Shown here: piece by piece, positions 1 to 8,411 of the stretch | Layout: every line of letters starts with the position of its first letter | How positions within the stretch are numbered: the first letter of the stretch is position 1 | Source: an uncultured Lachnospira sp. | Lineage (GTDB): Bacteria > Bacillota > Clostridia > Lachnospirales > Lachnospiraceae | Assembly: GCA_910585095.1 (NCBI GenBank) | Contig: CAJUBU010000018.1 | Coordinates: forward strand, 1 to 63,768 | DNA: 63,768 nucleotides | Direction: 5' to 3' | Notes under the pieces: generated by a model | The model's database searches: none | Told to the model about the DNA's origin: nothing | What the model saw: only the letters and a program-made list of their open reading frames with translations | Made by a program: the position numbers and the translations under genes

Positions 1-150
1 AAAGTCCCCCACGTCAATGCTACAAAGGCATAAGTGGGGGACATCCTTGTTTCAGGGAGAGTATAAGCTCCCACTGAAAAGCTACGATAGTAGCGAGAGG
101 GTTTGAGAAAGTAGCGTAGCGGATTGCAAATATCCACTTAACTTTTATTG
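1..150 (+). repeat. Intergenic repeat family A, near-complete copy
   Basis: A modular palindromic repeat. In order it holds a GTCCCCCAC/GTGGGGGAC stem, a second stem built on TTTCAG...CTGAAA with an inner GGGAG/CTCCC, the short palindrome GCTACGATAGTAGC, and a GCGGAT...ATCC hairpin. Other long copies lie near 15889, 30418 and 60288, with fragments elsewhere in the window. The first stem resembles the terminal hairpins of IS200/IS605 elements, so a non-autonomous (MITE-like) origin is possible; no transposase is present. Confidence 0.7.
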
Positions 151-417
151 TGGATTGCGAATATTCGTTTTGACTAATAAAACAGACAGGTTTCTGTTGT
201 AAGAATTGATTTTACAAGGGGCTTAGGAAAAGATAAATATTTTCTATTCAATTATAAACACAGATTAGGCGATTTTCACATATATTACACACTTTAAACA
301 TAATTTGACCATTTTATACCTTTATGATTTAGATAGTCAAGCGGATATCACAATCCTCTGATAAGATTAAAAAATGGATATTAAAAACGCTCTATAAGCG
401 TAGAAATGAGGTATATT
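151..417 (+). other. Gene-free region with leader hairpin before the first gene
   Basis: Together with repeat A this makes the first 417 bases gene-free. The stretch is AT-rich and starts with a second GGATTGCGAATATTC-like fragment. Just before the gene an ACGCT/AGCGT hairpin (387-401) abuts the tail AGAAATGAGG, the same Shine-Dalgarno context seen in the B leaders. No convincing -35/-10 pair was found. Confidence 0.5.
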
Positions 418-2436
418 ATGTTCAATTATAGAAGATTAACAGCGGCATTATTGACAGGTACTATCGTGATGTTTTCTGTTACAGGATGTGCAAACACTGA
501 TGTGACTCAAGCGGAAATTCAAGTACACACAAATAATTCACAAAAGACAGCATTTACAAGTAATGAGGATTTAAATGTAGAGTATACAAGTGAAGAATTG
601 GATGCTAGTTTTGATGAATCAACATGTACTAAAATTTCACTTGGAAACGAAACGGTTGAAATTACATCATCAGGAACATATTTGCTCAGTGGTACACTTA
701 CAGAAAAAAGTATTTATATAAATTGTGATGAAAAAGACACTGTACGGTTAATATTGAATGGCGTTCAAATAACCAATTCAACAGAGGCTCCTATTATTAT
801 AGAGGAGGCAAAAAAAGTAATTATCACCCTTGTTGAAGGAACAAATAATACAATTATAGATTCAAGAAATACAACGACAGAACAAGAGTATTCAGCAGCA
901 GTATCATCAAAAGCAGACCTTATTATAAATGGCAAAGGAACATTGACAGTAAATGCAAAATATCGCAATGGTATAAAAAGTTCGGATGATTTAAAAATAG
1001 TATCAGGAACATTTAATATTGATAGTAAAGAAGATGGAATTGTTGGCAAAGACTTGTTGGCTGTTCGTGATGGAAATTATACAATTACTGCAGGTACAGA
1101 TGGAATGAAATCAACGTATGATACCGATACTTCTAAAGGAAATGTTGTTATTGAGGGCGGACAATTTCAAATTACATCACAAAATGATGGGATTCAGTCT
1201 CAAAATATATTGGCTTTAAGTAATGGTGTATTTACAATAAAAACGGGAACAGGAGCAGGTGAAGCCTTAAAATCAAATAATAATATCAATAGCAGACAAC
1301 AACTGGATTGGGGAAGTAATACGACAACGACATCCGACAATTCAGAGAGCAATAAGGGACTCAAATCACAAAATGCTACGTATATTATGAGCGGTACGTA
1401 TACAATAGATAGTCAAGATGATAGTATTCACTCTAATGGACAAATTATTATTGATGATGGGATATTTTATTTAAATACAGGTGATGATGGCATTCATGCA
1501 GATAGTTCCATTGAAATTAATGGTGGAGACGTTGATATTCAAAAAAGTTATGAGGGTATCGAAGCTGAAAAAATTACAATTAATCAGGGAAATATATCAA
1601 TTGTATCTAGTGATGATGGTATCAATGCCGCTAATGGAAGCAGTACAGGATTTTCAATGGGCGGCATGAAAGATAATGGACAGAAAGAAACAGAAAATGC
1701 GGCATCAAGTGCGATATTGTTAACAATTAATGGAGGAATAATCACAGTCAATGCAGACGGTGATGGAATAGACTCAAATGGAAGTGTTATTGTTAATGGT
1801 GGAGAAATTGTTGTAATGGGACCAACAAATAATAATAATGCGGCATTGGATTTTGACAGTCAATTTGAAATCAATGGAGGAACATTGATGGCGTTTGGTT
1901 CAAATGGAATGTTGGAAGTTCCGACATCAGCAACGAATGGGTGCTGTCTGGTGACAGCATTTGAAACACAGACGGCTAATTCGCTATTTGAATTAAAGGA
2001 TTCATCGGGAAATACAATGATGAGCTATACACCTACAAAAGGCTATTCTTCTGCTATTGTGTACTCTGAAACGATTAAAAGCCAAAATCAATATACAATA
2101 AAAGCTGGAAATAGCAGTGTAGAATTGACAGCCACAGAAGGCATTACAACAAATGGAAATGTTGGAATGGGTGGAATGTTTGGCAATCAAGGCAAATCTG
2201 ATATGCAAGGCGGCGGCAGAGGTGGTCGTGGCAATGTAAATAATGACGGAATGGGTATGCCAAATGGAGATGGTATGCCAGATGAAATGGGAATGCCAAA
2301 TAGAGGCGGTGTGCCAAATGGAATGAGTATGCCTGAAAATGAAGATGGAAATAATAATGTCATTCCAGATAAAAATAATGTAAAACAAAAAGGGCAAAAC
2401 AGTACAGATATGCAGGAAAATATGAATTTTATGTAA
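418..2436 (+). CDS. Carbohydrate-binding beta-helix lipoprotein (Cthe_2159/DUF4353-like)
   Basis: A 672-residue exported lipoprotein: charged N-terminus, hydrophobic stretch and lipobox VTGC with the lipidated Cys at about residue 24. The body is made of repeated beta-strand turns with motifs such as IIINGKG, DDGIHADSS, DGIDSNG and VNGGEI, typical of the right-handed beta-helix family of Clostridium thermocellum Cthe_2159, whose members bind cellulose and polygalacturonate. The last 80 residues or so are a low-complexity Gly/Met/Asn tail with repeated GMPN units. The start was placed at 418 because ATGAGG at 406-411 acts as the Shine-Dalgarno; an upstream in-frame ATG at 406 overlaps it. A strong terminator follows. 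Sugar binding is inferred from the family. Confidence 0.8.
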   Translation: MFNYRRLTAALLTGTIVMFSVTGCANTDVTQAEIQVHTNNSQKTAFTSNEDLNVEYTSEELDASFDESTCTKISLGNETVEITSSGTYLLSGTLTEKSIYINCDEKDTVRLILNGVQITNSTEAPIIIEEAKKVIITLVEGTNNTIIDSRNTTTEQEYSAAVSSKADLIINGKGTLTVNAKYRNGIKSSDDLKIVSGTFNIDSKEDGIVGKDLLAVRDGNYTITAGTDGMKSTYDTDTSKGNVVIEGGQFQITSQNDGIQSQNILALSNGVFTIKTGTGAGEALKSNNNINSRQQLDWGSNTTTTSDNSESNKGLKSQNATYIMSGTYTIDSQDDSIHSNGQIIIDDGIFYLNTGDDGIHADSSIEINGGDVDIQKSYEGIEAEKITINQGNISIVSSDDGINAANGSSTGFSMGGMKDNGQKETENAASSAILLTINGGIITVNADGDGIDSNGSVIVNGGEIVVMGPTNNNNAALDFDSQFEINGGTLMAFGSNGMLEVPTSATNGCCLVTAFETQTANSLFELKDSSGNTMMSYTPTKGYSSAIVYSETIKSQNQYTIKAGNSSVELTATEGITTNGNVGMGGMFGNQGKSDMQGGGRGGRGNVNNDGMGMPNGDGMPDEMGMPNRGGVPNGMSMPENEDGNNNVIPDKNNVKQKGQNSTDMQENMNFM

Positions 2437-2466
2437 AATTGTTTACAATAAAATACAATAATATGA

Positions 2467-2499
2467 AAAGGTGTCAAGTATTTTTACTTGACACCTTTT
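2467..2499 (+). terminator. Rho-independent terminator after the carbohydrate-binding gene
   Basis: A perfect 11-bp stem, GGTGTCAAGTA / TACTTGACACC, with a four-T loop, followed by four T residues. It ends transcription of the lipoprotein gene before ylxM. Confidence 0.9.
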
Positions 2500-2574
2500 C
2501 ACAGTCGTGATATGATACACGAGGCTTAACAAGAATTGTACGAAATTATTATCATAATAGCAATAGGAGTGTTT

Positions 2575-2928
2575 ATGGAGAAATTCGTTGAACAAACGCT
2601 TCTTTACGATTTTTATGGAGAATTGCTGAATGAACATCAGCGCAATATTTATAAAGATGTAATTTTTAATGATTTATCCTTGAGTGAAATTGCGGATGAG
2701 TATGGCATATCAAGGCAAGGCGTTCATGATGTTATTAAAAGAGTCAATCGTTCGTTGTGTTTATATGAAGATAAATTGCATTTAGTTGAAAAATTTTTAT
2801 CAACAAAGGAAAAGCTTTGTACAATAGAGCGTTTGACAGAAGAAGCAATCAATTCAGACAATTTTAATTGTGCTGATGTTGTTAAGCAAATACATGTTAT
2901 TGTAAAAGAAATTATTGATAGTATATAG
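2575..2928 (+). CDS. ylxM: YlxM/UPF0122 helix-turn-helix protein, SRP-associated
   Basis: A 117-residue protein of the UPF0122 family, almost always found just upstream of ffh in Firmicutes. The central segment LSLSEIADEYGISRQGVHDV is a sigma-70 region 4-like helix-turn-helix. In streptococci YlxM binds SRP components and modulates the pathway, so a role in SRP function is more likely than classical transcription control. The start at 2575 follows AGGAG with proper spacing; upstream in-frame codons have no ribosome-binding site. The gap to ffh is only 27 bases, so they are probably co-transcribed. Confidence 0.88.
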   Translation: MEKFVEQTLLYDFYGELLNEHQRNIYKDVIFNDLSLSEIADEYGISRQGVHDVIKRVNRSLCLYEDKLHLVEKFLSTKEKLCTIERLTEEAINSDNFNCADVVKQIHVIVKEIIDSI

Positions 2929-2955
2929 TTGCTGTTGCAACAGAATTGAGGTTTT

Positions 2956-4311
2956 ATGGCATTTGACAGCTTATCCGATAAACTTCAGAATATATTTAAA
3001 AATTTAAGAGGCAAGGGCAGACTTTCTGAAGCCGATGTAAAGACCGCCTTAAAAGAGGTAAAGATGGCTTTACTGGAGGCGGATGTCAATTTTAAAGTAG
3101 TAAAACAGTTTATAAAATCTGTGGAAGAACGAGCCATTGGACAAGATGTGATGACAAGCCTTACACCAGGTCAAATGGTTATTAAGATTGTCAATGAAGA
3201 GATGATTTCTCTGATGGGTTCAGAGACAACGGAAATTGCCTTAAAGTCGGGCGGAGAGATTACCGTTATTATGATGGCTGGATTGCAGGGTGCAGGTAAG
3301 ACAACAACAACGGCAAAACTTGCTGGAAAATTTAAGGCAAAAGGAAAAAAACCATTGTTAGTTGCCTGTGATATTTACAGACCTGCAGCAATTGAACAGT
3401 TAAAGATAAATGGACAAAAACAGGAAGTTGAAGTGTTTTCTATGGGAACAAATAACAGTCCTGTCGATATTGCAAAAGCTGCAATTAATCATGCCAAGAT
3501 GAACAGTTACAATATTGTTATTTTAGATACAGCAGGTCGTCTTCATGTAGATGAAGATATGATGACAGAGCTGATTCAGATAAAGGAGCAAGTGCATGTA
3601 GACCAGACGGTTCTTGTTGTCGATGCAATGACAGGACAAGATGCAGTCACTGTTTCTTCTTCTTTTAATGAAAAAGTGGGCATTGATGGTGTTATTCTTA
3701 CCAAATTAGACGGTGATACAAGAGGCGGCGCCGCTTTGTCAATAAAAGCAGTGACAGGAAAACCAATATTATATGTTGGTATGGGTGAAAAACTTTCCGA
3801 CCTTGAACAGTTTTATCCAGATAGAATGGCATCAAGAATACTGGGTATGGGTGATGTGCTTACGCTAATTGAGAAAGCAGAAGCTCAAATTGATGCAGAC
3901 AAAGCAAAAGAGATGGAGCAAAAACTCAAAAAAGCAGATTTTGACTTTAATGATTTTTTGGAATATATGGGACAAATTAAGAATTTAGGAGGAATTGGCT
4001 CGATTCTTGATATGCTTCCAGGTATGGGAATCGGCGGACAGATAAAAGGTCTCGATGCTTCAGCGACAGACGATGCAGAGGCAAATATGAAAAAGACCGA
4101 AGCAATTATTTATTCCATGACGCCAGCGGAGCGAAGCAATCCTAATTTATTAAATCCTTCAAGGAAAAATAGAATTGCCAGAGGTGCAGGTGTTGATATC
4201 AGCGAAGTGAATCGTTTAGTAAAACAATTTGAGCAGATGAAAAAAATGATGAAGCAGATGCCAGGTATGATGAAAGGTGCTAAAAAGGGGCGATTTAAAT
4301 TACCTTTTTAA
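2956..4311 (+). CDS. ffh: Signal recognition particle GTPase Ffh
   Basis: A 451-residue SRP54 homologue of normal length. It has an N-terminal helical bundle, then the G domain with P-loop GLQGAGKTTTTAKLA near residue 105, DTAGRLHVDED and TKLDGDTRGGAALS, and a methionine-rich C-terminal M domain (MPGMGIGG, KKMMKQMPGMMKG) that binds 4.5S RNA and signal peptides. It targets membrane and secreted proteins to the translocon with FtsY. It follows ylxM directly and precedes the ribosomal gene rpsP, the usual Firmicute order. Confidence 0.98.
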   Translation: MAFDSLSDKLQNIFKNLRGKGRLSEADVKTALKEVKMALLEADVNFKVVKQFIKSVEERAIGQDVMTSLTPGQMVIKIVNEEMISLMGSETTEIALKSGGEITVIMMAGLQGAGKTTTTAKLAGKFKAKGKKPLLVACDIYRPAAIEQLKINGQKQEVEVFSMGTNNSPVDIAKAAINHAKMNSYNIVILDTAGRLHVDEDMMTELIQIKEQVHVDQTVLVVDAMTGQDAVTVSSSFNEKVGIDGVILTKLDGDTRGGAALSIKAVTGKPILYVGMGEKLSDLEQFYPDRMASRILGMGDVLTLIEKAEAQIDADKAKEMEQKLKKADFDFNDFLEYMGQIKNLGGIGSILDMLPGMGIGGQIKGLDASATDDAEANMKKTEAIIYSMTPAERSNPNLLNPSRKNRIARGAGVDISEVNRLVKQFEQMKKMMKQMPGMMKGAKKGRFKLPF

Positions 4312-4312
4312 T

Positions 4313-4355
4313 CTCATTAAGCAGTGCAGCGGATTGCAAATATCCGCTTTAACGT
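4313..4355 (+). repeat. Family A fragment (3' hairpin module)
   Basis: An isolated copy of the last module of repeat A: AGCGGAT, short spacer, ATATCCGCTT, forming a hairpin right after the ffh stop codon. The rest of the 246-base gap to rpsP contains a short palindrome AGTGAA/TTCACT next to a TTGACA-like sequence, but no clear promoter could be assigned. Confidence 0.6.
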
Positions 4356-4557
4356 AGATACAATAGGTTTGCAAACATAACCCGTAAGGTTATAGTACCG
4401 TAGGAACTACGGAAAGGTTTTTCCTCATAAAAAAGCCATAGCTTTGGAAACTGATAGCTCGTAAAAACAAATTTTCCTAAATGGTTGAGAAGGATTAAAA
4501 GAAACGCTCACTTTGACAAGTGAATGTAGTTCACTAAATAGTAGGAGGTGAAAATTC

Positions 4558-4803
4558 ATGGCAGTAAAGATTCGATTGAAAAGATTAGGGGAAAAGAAGT
4601 CTCCTTTTTATAGAATTATCGTTGCAGATTCAAGGTCTCCAAGAAATGGTAGATTTATTGACCAAATCGGTACGTATGACCCTAATTATAATCCTAGTAA
4701 GCTTAACATTGACGCTGAAGCAGCTAAGAAATGGCTGGCAAACGGCGCTCAGCCTACAGAAGTTGTTGGCAAGCTCTTCAAGATAGCCGGTATTGAGAAG
4801 TAA
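4558..4803 (+). CDS. rpsP: 30S ribosomal protein S16
   Basis: An 81-residue bS16 of standard size. The N-terminus reads MAVKIRLKRLGEKKSPFYRI and continues with VADSRSPRNGRFIDQIGTYDP, the family signature. It helps assemble the 30S central domain. A strong AGGAGGTG ribosome-binding site precedes the ATG. It is followed after 25 bases by khpA. Confidence 0.98.
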   Translation: MAVKIRLKRLGEKKSPFYRIIVADSRSPRNGRFIDQIGTYDPNYNPSKLNIDAEAAKKWLANGAQPTEVVGKLFKIAGIEK

Positions 4804-4828
4804 ACAAACTAGTGGAGGTGTTGTTTCG

Positions 4829-5062
4829 GTGAAAGAATTAGTTGAAGTAATTGCTAAGGCACTAGTTGAAAATCCTAATGAAGTTGTCGTAAAAGAGACA
4901 GAAAAGGATAGAGCTATTATAATTGAGCTTAAAGTTGCTCCTTCTGATATGGGGAAAGTTATTGGCAAGTCAGGAAAAATAGCAAGAGCTATCCGCTCCG
5001 TTGTCACTGCTGCATCCTCTAAATCAGATAAAAAAGTGATTGTTGAGATTGACAATTGTTAA
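4829..5062 (+). CDS. khpA: KH-domain RNA-binding protein KhpA (YlqC)
   Basis: A 77-residue single KH-domain protein with the GxxG loop in GKVIGKSGKIARAIR. KhpA forms a dimer or pairs with KhpB (Jag) and binds many RNAs; in streptococci it affects cell division and elongation. The start is taken as GTG at 4829 because GGAGGTG lies at 4814-4820; an upstream in-frame start would overlap the end of rpsP and lacks a site. It follows rpsP as in most Firmicutes and ends before a strong terminator. Confidence 0.93.
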   Translation: MKELVEVIAKALVENPNEVVVKETEKDRAIIIELKVAPSDMGKVIGKSGKIARAIRSVVTAASSKSDKKVIVEIDNC

Positions 5063-5130
5063 GATGAACAATTGTTAAAACAAAAAATATGATTTGTATT
5101 TATTGGAAATAGATAATAAATCATTTATAT

Positions 5131-5170
5131 TTGATAAAATAAGCGGGCGACTGCCCGCTTATTTTATCAA
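5131..5170 (+). terminator. Terminator closing the ffh-rpsP-khpA unit
   Basis: A perfect 18-bp stem (AAGCGGGC and GCCCGCTT form its GC core) with a GACT loop; the 3' arm itself carries the T-rich segment. The A-rich 5' arm means it could act on both strands. Confidence 0.9.
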
Positions 5171-5337
5171 TTTATAGCAAGAATACTCCCATTTCTAAAG
5201 TGGGAGATGAAAAGTAAAATTTTAGACCTAGAGGTCTTGTACAGTAGGGGCGAGGTGAACACGCCTATAAGAATAAGGATAGTGTTAAGCTATCAATTTT
5301 CTTATTGAAGCTCCTACCTCTTAGATAGGAGAGGTTC
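5171..5337 (+). mobile_element. Possible IS200/IS605-type remnant forming the rimM leader
   Basis: This 167-base stretch starts with a CTCCCA/TGGGAG hairpin and ends with a CTCCTA/TAGGAG hairpin (5311-5331) followed by GAGGTTCA. Ends of this form, a short GC hairpin then GAGGTTCA-like bases, are typical of the right end of IS200/IS605 elements and their MITE derivatives. No transposase or TnpB remains. The 3' arm of the last hairpin contains the rimM Shine-Dalgarno (AGGAGAGG), so folding would hide it. Assignment to an element is inference from shape. Confidence 0.4.
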
Positions 5338-5850
5338 ATGGATGATTTATTAAGAGTGGGTGTTATCACAAAAACACATGGTATTAAGGGTGAAGTAAAG
5401 CTGTTTCCTACATCTGATGATTTAGACCGATATAAAGTGTTAAAAAAATGTATTATTCAGAGTAAACGAGAAAATATTGAAGTGGAAGTTGAGTATGTCA
5501 AGTTTTTTAAACAATATGTTATTGTGAAGTTTAAAGAATTTAACAGTATTAATGATATTGAAAAATATGTAAAAAGTGACCTTATGGTTACAAGAGAACA
5601 TGCAATACCATGTGAGGAAGGAGAATATTTTATATGTGATTTAATCGGGCTTATGGTAGTTACAGACGAGGGACAGTTGTTGGGTACACTTACCGATGTT
5701 CTTGAGACAGGTGCTAATAATGTGTATGAAGTAACCAATACAGCAGGAAAAAAATATCTTCTTCCAGTGATAGACCAATGTATTTTATCGCATCATTTAG
5801 AAGAAAAAAAAATAATTGTACATATATTGCCAGGATTACTTGATATATAA
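5338..5850 (+). CDS. rimM: Ribosome maturation factor RimM
   Basis: A 170-residue 16S rRNA processing factor of normal length. The N-terminal barrel holds RVGVITKTHGIKGEVKLFP, and the C-terminal PRC-barrel domain holds LIGLMVVTDEGQLLGTLTDV and KKYLLPVIDQCIL. RimM binds S19 and helps mature the 30S head. Its Shine-Dalgarno lies in the 3' arm of a leader hairpin. In most Firmicutes trmD follows directly; here it does not. Confidence 0.96.
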   Translation: MDDLLRVGVITKTHGIKGEVKLFPTSDDLDRYKVLKKCIIQSKRENIEVEVEYVKFFKQYVIVKFKEFNSINDIEKYVKSDLMVTREHAIPCEEGEYFICDLIGLMVVTDEGQLLGTLTDVLETGANNVYEVTNTAGKKYLLPVIDQCILSHHLEEKKIIVHILPGLLDI

Positions 5851-5909
5851 GAAAAAATATGATATAACTATGAAGAAAATTAAATTTTTATAAAAAGGAG
5901 GTACATAAG

Positions 5910-6314
5910 ATGCCGATTCAAAACCGTAATCTAGCTATGTACATAGTTCTAACCATTGTAACTTGTGGTCTTTTTGGTATTTATTGGTTTATTGTTGTAA
6001 CCGATGATGTTAAAAGTATTGTAAATGATAACCAAACTCCAAGTGGTGGCGTTGCATTTCTTTTAACACTTGTAACATGTGGTATTTATGGAATTTACTG
6101 GGCTTATAAGATGGGTGAAAAAATTGACTATATGAAGTCTATGCAGGGTATGCCATCAGGCAATTCAAGCATATTATTTCTCATTCTTGAGATATTTGGA
6201 TTACAAATTGTTAATTTAGCTCTTATACAAGATTCTGTTAATAAATTTGTGGATATGAATAATAGACCAAATGGCAATGGACCAATGGGCAATGGAACAA
6301 TGAATAATTTTTAA
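5910..6314 (+). CDS. DUF4234 membrane protein
   Basis: A 134-residue membrane protein. The repeated pattern TIVTCGLFGIYWF and TLVTCGIYGIYWAYK marks two similar membrane segments of the DUF4234 family, and a third hydrophobic stretch follows (SILFLILEIFGLQIVNLAL). The tail is Asn/Gly rich. The function of this family is not known. It has a good AGGAGGT site, lies 59 bases after rimM, and is followed by a terminator, so it may be transcribed with rimM. Confidence 0.8.
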   Translation: MPIQNRNLAMYIVLTIVTCGLFGIYWFIVVTDDVKSIVNDNQTPSGGVAFLLTLVTCGIYGIYWAYKMGEKIDYMKSMQGMPSGNSSILFLILEIFGLQIVNLALIQDSVNKFVDMNNRPNGNGPMGNGTMNNF

Positions 6315-6355
6315 AAAATAAATTTGTCCATACAAGGAAAGTTAAATGTTAAAAA

Positions 6356-6399
6356 AATGCTTACAGTTTAATGTAATGTTAAATTGTAAGTATTTTTTT
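6356..6399 (+). terminator. Terminator after the DUF4234 gene
   Basis: A stem of about 13 bp, ATGCTTACA...TTTAA pairing with TTAAA...TGTAAGTAT, followed by a run of seven T residues. Confidence 0.85.
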
Positions 6400-6692
6400 A
6401 TCTAAAAATATATAACATGTAAACCTTTATAAGGTTATGAGCAAGCAGCGTAGCGGATTGCAATATCTGTTTAACTAAATTTATGTAAAATAAGTTTGAA
6501 TTAACTTTTTGGTCGGTTTAAAATGGTTTATTATAGTAAATATAGTCAAGCAGATATTTACAATTTATGCTGTTGTTTGACAGACAAAGCTAAAATAATT
6601 AACTACAGGAGAGTAGTGTGAAAAATAAATTTTTCATACGAAAGTTTGTGCTTGCGTCTAAGTGTGCAGGCTGAGAGAGAATGGGGATTAAA
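6400..6692 (+). other. Gene-free region with a repeat A fragment and a C-type hairpin leader
   Basis: With the terminator this makes 378 bases without a gene. It holds a repeat A fragment (GCAGCGTAGCGGATTGC...ATCTG, about 6427-6470) and a C-type hairpin at 6608-6632 (GTGTGAAAAA / TTTTTCATAC, containing a covarying pair). A further GCTTGC/GCAGGC hairpin precedes GAGAATGGGG, which serves as the ribosome-binding site of the first ABC gene. Confidence 0.55.
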
Positions 6693-8411
6693 ATGCGAAA
6701 AAAAGTTTTTGTTAAATGTATGCTTCAATATGGGTGGCTATTATTAATAGAAGCAGTGTTGGCAATGATTGTAAGCTATATGTTGGTGCAGGGCAATCAG
6801 ATTATCAGCGTTGTTATTGATGATATGCTGGGAGGAAAAAAAGTGGTATTTGCCAGTTTTGTTGTTCAGTTTTTAATATTTACAGCAGTTGGCGTTTTGG
6901 CTTCTTTTATACAAAGTATAGCGGCATCAAAATATGCAGTATTGATATGTACGAAATATAAGGATTTGGTTGTTGAAAAGCTTTATTCTATAGAATACAA
7001 ATATTTTGATTCTAATTATGTGGCGACTCTTTTAAATAAAGTAATAGGTGATTTAGGGCAAATTGCAGAATTTTTAGAATCGGTACTGCCACAAATGATA
7101 AGTAATATCATTGCTATTATCATTTATTCTGTATACATAGCACAGTTAAATTTAGGGCTATGGATATTGATTGTTGTATCCTATCCTTTGATTTTTTGGA
7201 TTGCCAATATATTAGTAAAGAAAATTAGTGGTCTGCAAAAGATTTTTCGGCAAAAAGTAGATAAGATGGCAGAGATTGCCCAAGATGCAGTAAATGGAAT
7301 TTTAGTGCTACGTTCTTTTGGAATGGAGCAAATTTTTCAAAAGAAGATGCATACAGCAACTGAAGAATTGGTAGAAAATGAAGAAAAACGAACACAGATG
7401 ACCAATACAGCAATGGTTATCAGAAAGGTTATTCAATGGCTGCCTAATATTATCAGTGCTATTTATGCAGTATATTTAGTACAACAAGGCGATATTAGTC
7501 TTGGAGGATTGGTCGCCTTTATTTTAGTTTTAAATAAATTTGTGGAGGCTTTTATTGAATTGCCATTTTGTATGGTCGATGCATCGGCTGGTATGGTCTG
7601 TATAAAGCGTATGGAGGACATTTTTGAGACAAAAGAGGAGATTAATGGAACAGAATGTGTGCCAATAGATACGAATATAACGCTTTGTTTTGATAAGGTC
7701 AATTTTGGATATACACAGAACAATCTAGTCTTGCAAAATTTGTCTTTTGAGGTAAAAAAGGGAGAAAATATTGCTTTTGTCGGTGAATCAGGAGGTGGAA
7801 AAAGCACCATATTTCATTTGATATGCGGATTTTATGAAAAGACAAGCGGCAGTTATCAACTGATGGGCAGGCGTATTGAGGATTGGAATAGAAATGCTCT
7901 AAGACAACAAATTGCTTTGGTTTCTCAAAATGTATTTTTGTTTCCAACGACCATTGAAGAAAATATTTTATATGGAAATCCAAAGGCAACACATGAAGAA
8001 ATTATTGAAGCTTGTAAGAAAGCGGAAATTCATGAGTTTATTATGACATTACCACAAGGATATCAAACGATAGTAGGAGAGCGAGGAGCTATTCTTTCAG
8101 GAGGACAAAAGCAACGAATTTCAATTGCCAGAGCAATTCTAAAAGATGCACCTATTTTGTTATTGGATGAGCCTACATCAGCATTAGATGTAGAAACAGA
8201 AAGTTGTATACAAAGTGCAATTGGAGCTGCTATGACTGGAAGAACTTGCATTACAATTGCACATCGTCTATCAACCATTGTCAATGCAGATAAAATTTTA
8301 GTATTGAAGCAGGGACATATTGTGGAATGTGGTACACATAATGAATTGATGGCATTTGGGCAAGTGTATGCGATGATGTATGGGGAGGCAATAGATAATG
8401 AAAAATTATAA
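6693..8411 (+). CDS. ABC exporter half-transporter, first of a pair
   Basis: A 572-residue type IV ABC half-transporter: an N-terminal six-helix membrane domain (about 1-310) and a C-terminal ATPase. The ATPase shows Walker A GESGGGKST, Q-loop VSQNVF, signature LSGGQKQR, Walker B ILLLDEPTSALD and switch IAHRLSTI. It most likely forms a heterodimer with the next gene, which it overlaps by 14 bases. The substrate is not evident; lipids, peptides or drugs are all possible. The start at 6693 was preferred because AATGGGG then sits at the right distance; ATG at 6681 overlaps that site. Confidence 0.88.
   Translation: MRKKVFVKCMLQYGWLLLIEAVLAMIVSYMLVQGNQIISVVIDDMLGGKKVVFASFVVQFLIFTAVGVLASFIQSIAASKYAVLICTKYKDLVVEKLYSIEYKYFDSNYVATLLNKVIGDLGQIAEFLESVLPQMISNIIAIIIYSVYIAQLNLGLWILIVVSYPLIFWIANILVKKISGLQKIFRQKVDKMAEIAQDAVNGILVLRSFGMEQIFQKKMHTATEELVENEEKRTQMTNTAMVIRKVIQWLPNIISAIYAVYLVQQGDISLGGLVAFILVLNKFVEAFIELPFCMVDASAGMVCIKRMEDIFETKEEINGTECVPIDTNITLCFDKVNFGYTQNNLVLQNLSFEVKKGENIAFVGESGGGKSTIFHLICGFYEKTSGSYQLMGRRIEDWNRNALRQQIALVSQNVFLFPTTIEENILYGNPKATHEEIIEACKKAEIHEFIMTLPQGYQTIVGERGAILSGGQKQRISIARAILKDAPILLLDEPTSALDVETESCIQSAIGAAMTGRTCITIAHRLSTIVNADKILVLKQGHIVECGTHNELMAFGQVYAMMYGEAIDNEKL

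Noticed and set aside
2002..2477. Minus-strand open frames rich in Ile, His and Trp or Pro opposite the 3' end of the first gene
   Set aside because: They are antisense to the repetitive Gly/Met tail and have no start signals of their own.
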